A stretch of 9,844 bases of DNA from JACZSB01 sp965372015 (GTDB lineage: Bacteria > Fidelibacterota > Marinisomatia > SCGC-AAA003-L08 > TS1B11). Within the stretch, counting starts at the first letter, position 1. Each line of letters begins with the position of its first letter. Location: NCBI GenBank assembly GCA_965372015.1, contig CBDVAP010000116.1, forward strand, positions 1 to 9,844, read 5' to 3'. The notes under the pieces are model-generated. The model was not told the origin of the DNA. It ran no database searches and saw only the letters and a list, made by a program, of their open reading frames with translations. Both the position numbers and the translations under genes were made by a program. This document shows, one piece after another, positions 4,851 to 9,844 of this stretch.

Positions 4851-7166
4851 TTACAGCCGGGTCAGATTAGCGTATTTCGCTACCAGTTTCTTGGTTTGGC
4901 CGCCGCCGAATTCAACCGTGAGCTTAAGGTTCTCGCCGACACCTTCACGTTGGCGGATCTGCCCCACGCCGAACAGTGTATGCTCTACCTGGGAGCCGAC
5001 CACGAAATCGTCCAGGACGGACCGGACCGCCAACTCGCGAGACTTGCGCCGCCGGCTGGCTTTTACCGCGGTGAGAGAGAGATTTTTCTCGTCATGGTCC
5101 TGTTTTGATGACACTTCGTGGTGCCAGATCACAGACTCTTCGGGTAGTTCCCTCAGGAAACGGCTGATAACAGTGCCGTGCTCGCTGCTACCCCAGCGGC
5201 GCCGGCTGGTAGCATACGTGAGATAGGCTTTATCCTGAGCCCTGGTAAGGCCCACATAAAATAGACGGCGCTCTTCCTCTTCGTCGCAGCCATCGCCATC
5301 CAGGCGGTTCAAGGGAAACAGCCCTTCCTCCAACCCGGTAATGAAGACCACCGGAAATTCCAGCCCTTTGGCGCTGTGCAGAGTCATCATGGTAACAGCA
5401 TTGGTATCGTCGGCCCAGCGATCCACGTCACTGAGTAGCGACACCTCTTCCAAAAAATCTCCCAGGTTGGCGCCTTCATTATCACGGCTGAAATCTTCTA
5501 TGCTGCTGACTAGCTCGTTAATATTCTCGAGCCGCTCCGGAGCATCGGCTGTGTCCTGGCGTTTATAGTGCGCGATCATCTCAACGGCCTCAAGGAAAGT
5601 TATGACCAGCTCCGACAGGCTCAGGCGCTGCGACCGCCGGGTTGATTTACCCCTGGTATACTCCTCCAGCACCTGGATTTTCCGACCCTCTAAAGGCGGA
5701 CTGCCGGCCAGGTCCCTGTAGCGCCCGATAAGAGCTTTGAAGGCTTGCATGGCCTGGGCCTGTTTCGGCTGTATTCCCGCTTCCTCGCCATGATCCAGGG
5801 CCTCGAAGAGATCCAGCTTCCGTTCCCGGGCAAAGACCCGTAGCCGATTCATGGAGGTTTCACCAATGGCCCTCGGTGGGAAGTTTATCACCCGTTCCAG
5901 ACTGATACTATCTGACGGGTTGACCAGCAGGCGCAGGTAGGCCAGGACGTCCTTGATTTCCTTACGATCATAAAATTTCGTGCCGCCCACCAGGTTGTAG
6001 GTGATGTTGCCCCGCCGCAGCATGTCCTCCAGAGCCCGGCTTTGGGCGTTGGTTCGGAAGAGAATCACCATATCGCGGAAACGCCGCTTGCCGACCAGGA
6101 CCTCGTCTTGTATCCGGTGCAGAACAATCTCGGCTTCCTCCCGCTCGTTGGCCGCGGGGCAAATGTGCAGCTTTTCGCCTCCCTTGCGAGCAGTCCACAG
6201 TGTTTTGGGAGCCCGGTTCCTATTTCGTTCCACTACCGCATTGGCAGCCTCCAGAATAACCGTTGTGGAGCGGTAGTTCTGTTCAAGTTTGAACACCTTG
6301 GCGTCCTGGAAAACCTGGGAGAAATTCAGGATATTCGTGATGTCCGCCCCCCGCCAGCTATAGATGGACTGGTCATCATCTCCCACCACACATATTTGCC
6401 TGTGCTTCTCAGTCAAGCGCTTGATGAATTCGAATTGGGCTCGGTTGGTATCCTGGTACTCATCCACCAACACATACTTGAAATGTTTCCGGTAACGCTC
6501 CAAGACCTTAGGATGTTGGTCGAATAGATCGAGTGGCAGCAGCAGCAGGTCGTCAAAATCAACGGCCTGATTATTTTTCAATGCCTGTTGGTAATCCCGG
6601 TACACCGCAGCTAGCAGGGCGCTATCACCGCCTTCCGATTCCGCCTCCATCTGATCAACTCGCAGCAGCCGGTTCTTGGCGCGGCTGATGGCAGCAAGAA
6701 AGTATTGCGGTGGATAGAGATCCAGATCATACTCGTTTTCGACCAGGACCTGTTTAATCAGGCGCAGCTGGTCATCCTTATCGTAAATCACAAAATCGCG
6801 GCGGTAGCCCAAAAGATTCCCGTCCTTACGAAGGATCCGGGCACAGGTGGAGTGGAAAGTGCCCAGATTGACATTTCGCCCACCATCGCGCAGTTGTGAC
6901 CAGCTGGTGCCGTTAGTCGGTAACAATTCCATTTCGCCGCCATTCAGGAGGATATCCACCCGATTGCGCATTTCCCGGGCCGCCTTGTTGGTAAATGTCA
7001 CGGCCAGGATCGACTCCGGCGACAACCCCACTTCCTGCACCAGATAGGCGATTTTATGGATCAAAACCCTGGTCTTGCCACTACCGGCACCGGCAAATAT
7101 CAACACCGGCGCATTGACGCATTCCACCGCCTCTTTCTGCGTAGCGTTGAGGTGTTTCATCTCCAT
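4851..7166 (-). CDS. pcrA: ATP-dependent 3'-5' DNA helicase, PcrA/UvrD type
   Basis: A 771-residue superfamily 1A helicase acting in nucleotide excision repair, replication-fork clearance and plasmid or rolling-circle replication. Motifs in order: Q motif LNATQ (6-10); Walker A AGAGSGKT (25-32); Ia TFTNKAA (57-63); Walker B DEYQDT (235-240); III GDDDQSIYSWRG (262-273); IV QNYRS (296-300); V TLHSAKGLEF (595-604); VI YVGLTRA (637-643). The C-terminal tail (about 720-771, VGSQVEHTLFGVGQI and later) matches the Tudor-like domain that in PcrA/UvrD contacts RNA polymerase, which separates it from Rep. The region 73-99 between Ia and TFHS seems slightly longer than usual. The ATG at 7166 has GGAGGG 10 nt upstream; an in-frame ATG at 7160 lacks a usable site. 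It lies 32 nt after mltG on the same strand and is probably co-transcribed with it. Confidence 0.96.
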   Translation of the reverse strand: MEMKHLNATQKEAVECVNAPVLIFAGAGSGKTRVLIHKIAYLVQEVGLSPESILAVTFTNKAAREMRNRVDILLNGGEMELLPTNGTSWSQLRDGGRNVNLGTFHSTCARILRKDGNLLGYRRDFVIYDKDDQLRLIKQVLVENEYDLDLYPPQYFLAAISRAKNRLLRVDQMEAESEGGDSALLAAVYRDYQQALKNNQAVDFDDLLLLPLDLFDQHPKVLERYRKHFKYVLVDEYQDTNRAQFEFIKRLTEKHRQICVVGDDDQSIYSWRGADITNILNFSQVFQDAKVFKLEQNYRSTTVILEAANAVVERNRNRAPKTLWTARKGGEKLHICPAANEREEAEIVLHRIQDEVLVGKRRFRDMVILFRTNAQSRALEDMLRRGNITYNLVGGTKFYDRKEIKDVLAYLRLLVNPSDSISLERVINFPPRAIGETSMNRLRVFARERKLDLFEALDHGEEAGIQPKQAQAMQAFKALIGRYRDLAGSPPLEGRKIQVLEEYTRGKSTRRSQRLSLSELVITFLEAVEMIAHYKRQDTADAPERLENINELVSSIEDFSRDNEGANLGDFLEEVSLLSDVDRWADDTNAVTMMTLHSAKGLEFPVVFITGLEEGLFPLNRLDGDGCDEEEERRLFYVGLTRAQDKAYLTYATSRRRWGSSEHGTVISRFLRELPEESVIWHHEVSSKQDHDEKNLSLTAVKASRRRKSRELAVRSVLDDFVVGSQVEHTLFGVGQIRQREGVGENLKLTVEFGGGQTKKLVAKYANLTRL

Positions 7167-7198
7167 CCGGCTAATTCCCTCCGTGGCACATTAAATAT

Positions 7199-8215
7199 TC
7201 AGCGTCGCTGCCCCTGTCTAAGCGCCCTGACGGCTTTTTGATGCTGCTCCAAACTTTTGCTGAAAACATGCCCTCCCTGTCCATCGGCTACGTAGTAAAG
7301 ATAATCAACCCTGGAAGGCGCGACCGCCGCCTGGATGGCTGCTAGCCCGGGACTATTCACCGGTCCGGGGGGCAACCCTCGGAAGAGATAGGTATTGTAC
7401 TCGGAGGGATATTTATAATCGCGGTAAAGGAGCCTGCGGGGACCACCCGGGAGGGCATATTGGACAGTGGCATCGGCCTGCAGGCGCATCCCCTCCCTAA
7501 GACGGTTGTGATAAACCGCCGATACCAATACCCGTTCGGAATCGATCCTGGTTTCTCCCTCAATAATGGAAGCCAGGGTCAGGATGTCTAAATCGGTTAA
7601 TCCCAGGGTGACACCCCGGGCGATAGTTTCATCAGTCAACTGCTGCCGATTACGCCTCACCAGCAGCTCCAGGATTGATTCCTCATTGCTGCCGTTCGTG
7701 ATCAGGTAAGTATCAGGAAACAGGTAGCCCTCCAGGGTTTTGGCCTCGATTCCAAACCTCGTAATGAATGCAGTGTCCTCCGTCAGGGCGATAAACCTGT
7801 CCGGGTTGATGGGATATTTGGCGGCGATAAATCTGGCGATCTCCCTGCGCGTCAGTCCCTCACGAATTGTAACCCATACCTGATTCAACCGCTGATCGAC
7901 GAGTTGGCCGACGAGATCGCCCATATTACGGACATTCATCAGCAGGAAATTTCCCGGCCGGAGCGACCGGCCACCAAACCTCAGGCGCACGGCATTTACA
8001 AATGCGCCCCGATTGCGAATGAAACCCCGGTCGTGCAGCAGCTGGGCCACCTTATATGCCGAGGCACCCTCCGGAATGGTGAGCTGATCCCGAAAGATAA
8101 CCGGAATGGACCAGCTCAGGAGCAGAAACCTGAATGCCAGAAAAGTAATTATGGCTGTTGATATCAAGGCAGCGAGCCATTTGTTCCCACTATTATTGAA
8201 TTTGTCCCCCCACAT
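7199..8215 (-). CDS. mltG: Endolytic murein transglycosylase MltG
   Basis: A 338-residue inner-membrane lytic transglycosylase of the YceG family that cuts nascent glycan strands and helps set their length. Residues about 13-34 form one N-terminal membrane helix. Residues 46-105 are the LysM-like part (LTIPEGASAYKVAQLL). The catalytic domain carries EGYLFPDTY (162-170), LASIIEGET (214-222) with catalytic E219, matching E218 of E. coli in ASIVEKET, then LQADATVQYAL (245-255) and the conserved YNTYLFRGLPPGPVNSPG (273-290). The start is uncertain: the ATG at 8215 leaves a short cytoplasmic tail before the helix, while an in-frame TTG at 8242 would add nine residues, and neither has a clear Shine-Dalgarno site. 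It is divergent from the small membrane-protein gene at 8327 and probably heads an mltG-pcrA unit. Confidence 0.94.
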   Translation of the reverse strand: MWGDKFNNSGNKWLAALISTAIITFLAFRFLLLSWSIPVIFRDQLTIPEGASAYKVAQLLHDRGFIRNRGAFVNAVRLRFGGRSLRPGNFLLMNVRNMGDLVGQLVDQRLNQVWVTIREGLTRREIARFIAAKYPINPDRFIALTEDTAFITRFGIEAKTLEGYLFPDTYLITNGSNEESILELLVRRNRQQLTDETIARGVTLGLTDLDILTLASIIEGETRIDSERVLVSAVYHNRLREGMRLQADATVQYALPGGPRRLLYRDYKYPSEYNTYLFRGLPPGPVNSPGLAAIQAAVAPSRVDYLYYVADGQGGHVFSKSLEQHQKAVRALRQGQRR

Positions 8216-8294
8216 GAAGGGTCGGAATTTAACCGCTAACAAGCATCAAATTCAACATAAGGGGTGACCAGTGACAGCTGCGGCACCACTTGAC

Positions 8295-8303
8295 TGCTAT
8301 AAT
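8295..8303 (+). promoter_or_regulatory. Extended -10 promoter for the small membrane protein gene
   Basis: The sequence TGCTATAAT combines an extended TGn with a perfect TATAAT (8298-8303), 23 nt before the ATG at 8327. TTGACT at 8290-8295 is too close to act as the -35. The extended element could compensate for a missing -35. The predicted leader is very short. Confidence 0.5.
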
Positions 8304-8326
8304 CGCGACGGGCTAAATTTTGCCGT

Positions 8327-8566
8327 ATGAGTAAGAGAAGCCAAAAGGACGGAGCCCCCATATTCGGTCGCTGGGAGTTCAGCCGCACTAATTATCTGAT
8401 CTTCCTGGCTGGGATTCTGGACATCTTCGTGGCCTATGTAATTATGGCTACCGGCCAAACCAATAGCTTCCAATCCCTGACCCTGGCCCCTGTCATGCTG
8501 GTAATTGGCTACCTCATACTCGTCCCGCTGGCCATACTTTATAAGCCTGGCCATCGGGCCGGCTGA
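8327..8566 (+). CDS. Small two-helix membrane protein, DUF3098-like
   Basis: A 79-residue protein with a basic N terminus (MSKRSQK), two hydrophobic helices (about 22-41 and 51-72) and a basic tail (KPGHRAG). The phrase WEFSRTNYLIFLAGILDI, followed by LAPVMLVIGYLILVPLAIL, resembles the DUF3098 pattern of FCB bacteria (an N-Y-aliphatic first helix, then 'aPivl..Gy' in the second). Charge distribution suggests both ends in the cytoplasm. No function is known. It has no strong ribosome site, but does have an extended -10 promoter close upstream. It is divergent from mltG, and tRNA-Asp lies 112 nt downstream on the same strand. Confidence 0.75.
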   Translation: MSKRSQKDGAPIFGRWEFSRTNYLIFLAGILDIFVAYVIMATGQTNSFQSLTLAPVMLVIGYLILVPLAILYKPGHRAG

Positions 8567-8678
8567 TCAACTCCATCCGGCAGAAATTGCCGACTGGTAG
8601 TATCGGCCTACCTCTCCCCTGTATTTGTTGACCATAGCAAAATACCCTCACCCGGATTAACTTCGGCTGTCAATAACC

Positions 8679-8756
8679 GGGACCGTAGTTCAGATTGGTT
8701 AGAACGCCGGCCTGTCAAGCCGGAGGTCGCGAGTTCGAGTCTCGTCGGTCCCGCCA
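8679..8756 (+). tRNA. tRNA-Asp (anticodon GTC)
   Basis: A full cloverleaf can be drawn: acceptor GGGACCG/CGGTCCC, D stem GTTC/GAAC, anticodon stem CCGGC/GCCGG with loop CTGTCAA (GTC at 34-36), a 5-nt variable loop, and T stem GCGAG/CTCGT around TTCGAGT with one G-T pair. It has discriminator G and an encoded CCA, for 78 nt in all. An intrinsic terminator follows after 9 nt. No convincing promoter is seen in the 112 nt upstream; TTGACC at 8628-8633 and GATTAA at 8655-8660 are 21 nt apart. The 3' end is a typical tyrosine-recombinase attachment site, and an integrase gene lies next to it. Confidence 0.97.
8717..8756 (+). other. Probable attachment-site region (3' half of tRNA-Asp)
   Basis: A tyrosine recombinase gene begins the next segment and faces the tRNA 3' end, the usual arrangement when an element integrates at a tRNA and restores its 3' part. 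No second copy of the 3' end is found inside the window, so the exact core cannot be defined; it should lie within the anticodon to T-arm half. Confidence 0.35.
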
Positions 8757-8765
8757 GTAATAACA

Positions 8766-8795
8766 AGGACTTAGGGCAACTCCTGAGTCCTTTTT
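8766..8795 (+). terminator. Intrinsic terminator after tRNA-Asp
   Basis: A 10-bp stem AGGACTTAGG/CCTGAGTCCT (8766-8775/8782-8791, one T-G pair) with loop GCAACT is followed by a T-run to 8795. It would end the tRNA transcript. Confidence 0.85.
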
Positions 8796-8919
8796 CATTA
8801 TTGACAGTGATGGACAGGTCTCGACGAGAGCAGTCAGCGATTGTCAGGAAAATTGCATTCTCATTGCATCGCTTTTTCAACTTTTCGACGGTTGCGCTGA
8901 GTTATGGGATTGCTGGGGT
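8796..8919. other. Non-coding spacer between tRNA terminator and integrase terminator
   Basis: There is no gene here. It holds a direct repeat of attgcat at 8852-8858 and 8863-8869 (11-bp period), and a 5-bp GCGAT/ATCGC pairing (8837-8841/8868-8872) followed by five T, too loose to call a terminator. If the element is integrated at the tRNA, this stretch would be the island's left flank and might hold recombinase or excisionase arm sites. Confidence 0.4.
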
Positions 8920-8952
8920 AAAAAGATAGGTGCCCGACGGAGGACACCTATC
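8920..8952 (-). terminator. Intrinsic terminator of the integrase gene
   Basis: On the minus strand a perfect 8-bp stem GATAGGTG/CACCTATC (8952-8945/8932-8925) with a 12-nt loop is followed by TTTTT (8924-8920). It starts one base after the integrase stop codon. Confidence 0.8.
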
Positions 8953-8953
8953 A

Positions 8954-9844
8954 TCATTTGATTATCTGATCGAGGCCCTGGACAGGCTCTCTAAGATTCT
9001 TATCCAGGAGATCAACGTAGTACTTCTCGGTAGTCCTGATTGAGGAGTGACCGAGAAGTCTGGAGACGGTGTAGAGATCAGCGAGCCCACTTTGCAGCAG
9101 CGTGCTGCCAAATGTTTTTCGCAGGGAGTGCACATTTGCATTCTCGATACCGGCTTTCAGGAGGAACTCCTTGACCTTGTGAGTTACGTGATCAGGTTTT
9201 AGATCGAAGGGGACATGGTTCCCTTCAGCCTGGATATCGGTCAGAATCTTCAGCAGAGCATCATTGATATGGATGGTGCGTTTCTTGTTGCCCTTCCCGT
9301 TGATCGTAATCCTCCGCTCCAGGAAATCAACGTTATCCCAACCGAAACGGGGTGGCAATAACTCGGACCTACGAGCGCCAGTATACAGGTAGGCAAGCAC
9401 AAGGCGGTGGAACCTCAATTCACCGGAGGTTTTAATTGTGCTCAACAGAGCAGATATCTCATCCTCCCGTAGGAAACGCACCGTTGTGTCAGTAGTTCTG
9501 GGCAAGGTGATCCCCTGGACCGGGCTTTTCTCCAACAGACCCCATTTAACCGCCTGATTGAACACGGTTTTGAGGATGCGCAACTCAATGGATACCGTCG
9601 CAGGGCTAAGCCCAGCGGAAAGCCTGGCAGCCTTATACTGTTCGATGGTTTCCGTCTGGATTTCGGCGATTGAAATATTGCCGTTGAGGTACCCGGTGAA
9701 GGCTTTTAAGGCAGTTTCTTCCCTATCAACGGTGTTGGGCGATTTGTCCCGCCTAGATTTCGCTAGGTACTTCCTGACCAGTTCAGTCCACTTGATTTGA
9801 GCCGATGAGACTACATCTATATTGAACTGGCCGAAGGCGAGATC
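8954..9844 (-). CDS. Tyrosine recombinase / phage-type integrase (5' end outside window)
   Basis: The minus frame stays open from the TGA at 8956-8954 to the window edge, giving 296 residues of a partial gene; the TTG at 9583 is internal. The N-terminal part has a SAM-like core-binding domain (WTELVRKYLAKSRR, then SPNTVDREETALKAF and LSPATVSIELRILKTVFNQAVKWG). The catalytic domain carries the first Arg in GARRSEL, Lys in GNKKRTI, the HxxR box in HSLRKTF, His in LLGHSSIRTT and the nucleophile Tyr in EKYYVDLLD, so it looks intact. Such enzymes catalyse site-specific integration and excision of phages, ICEs and islands. GC content (about 50% in sampled lines) is lower than in the feoB region (up to 70% locally), fitting transfer. 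It faces the tRNA-Asp 3' end, with its own terminator between them. Confidence 0.93.
   Translation of the reverse strand, partial: DLAFGQFNIDVVSSAQIKWTELVRKYLAKSRRDKSPNTVDREETALKAFTGYLNGNISIAEIQTETIEQYKAARLSAGLSPATVSIELRILKTVFNQAVKWGLLEKSPVQGITLPRTTDTTVRFLREDEISALLSTIKTSGELRFHRLVLAYLYTGARRSELLPPRFGWDNVDFLERRITINGKGNKKRTIHINDALLKILTDIQAEGNHVPFDLKPDHVTHKVKEFLLKAGIENANVHSLRKTFGSTLLQSGLADLYTVSRLLGHSSIRTTEKYYVDLLDKNLREPVQGLDQIIK

Noticed and set aside
8216..8242. TTG start for mltG at 8242
   Set aside because: There is no ribosome site in front of it and the extra nine residues are not needed before the membrane helix; it is possible but less likely than the ATG at 8215.
8290..8303. TTGACT plus TATAAT as a normal promoter pair
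   Set aside because: Only 2 nt separate the two boxes; about 17 are needed. Only the extended -10 was kept.
8578..8592. CGGCA/TGCCG hairpin after the small membrane-protein gene as a terminator
   Set aside because: It is a 5-bp stem with no T-run after it.
8801..8806. TTGACA as a -35 box inside the island flank
   Set aside because: No -10-like hexamer lies 16-18 nt downstream and no plus-strand gene follows.
8843..8869. Second Fur box near the integrase (TGAGAAT on the minus strand)
   Set aside because: Only one half-site matches; the other half lacks the symmetric TCA arm.
8608..8880. 90-residue minus-strand reading frame containing GPTRLELATSGLTGRRSNQ
   Set aside because: It is the well-known spurious frame antisense to a tRNA gene; the tRNA-Asp cloverleaf explains the sequence fully.
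8954..9583. Integrase starting at the TTG at 9583 (209 residues)
   Set aside because: The frame continues without a stop to base 9844 and encodes the core-binding domain, so this is an internal codon of a longer gene.

Overview
The window looks like a piece of chromosome from an uncultured-type bacterium of the FCB superphylum (Marinimicrobia / KSB1 / Calditrichota-like rather than a well-known genus). Two things point there: the left-edge gene ends in a type IX secretion (T9SS) sorting domain with the NYPNPFNP signature, and a small two-helix protein resembles the DUF3098 family common in Bacteroidota and relatives. The spacers carry the low-complexity, word-repeating filler often seen in such genomes. 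The phylum assignment is an inference from gene content only.

Layout, left to right. (1) 1-1035, plus strand: the 3' end of a secreted T9SS cargo gene, with a sharp GC jump near base 365. (2) 1036-1250: repeat-filled spacer between convergent genes. (3) 4542 down to 1251, minus strand: a tightly packed iron operon in the order fur, feoB, a 69-residue Cys-rich protein, and a DtxR-family regulator with a C-terminal FeoA-like domain. The junctions are a 1-nt gap, a 4-nt ATGA overlap and a 29-nt overlap, and a Fur-box-like inverted repeat lies just upstream of fur. (4) 4543-4850: 308-bp non-coding spacer with hairpins, near-tandem repeats and a perfect 20-bp palindrome. (5) 8215 down to 4851, minus strand: mltG followed 32 nt later by a pcrA/uvrD helicase gene. 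(6) 8327-8566, plus strand: a small membrane protein behind an extended -10 promoter. (7) 8679-8756, plus strand: tRNA-Asp(GTC), then a strong intrinsic terminator. (8) 8954-9844, minus strand: a tyrosine recombinase gene cut by the right edge, facing the tRNA 3' end, with its own terminator.

How it fits together: FeoB imports Fe(II). Fur would sense iron and probably represses the operon through the box in front of its own gene. The DtxR-like protein adds a second metal sensor and supplies the only FeoA-like domain in the operon. The small Cys-rich protein is translationally coupled to FeoB and is the least explained member. mltG and pcrA are housekeeping genes (peptidoglycan strand termination; DNA repair and replication). 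The tRNA-integrase arrangement is the classic left boundary of an integrated element whose body lies beyond the right edge.

The most interesting points are the four-gene iron operon with two regulators and an uncharacterised Cys-rich protein, the altered DNA-binding and metal-site residues in the DtxR homologue, the compositional break inside the T9SS gene, and the tRNA-Asp island boundary.
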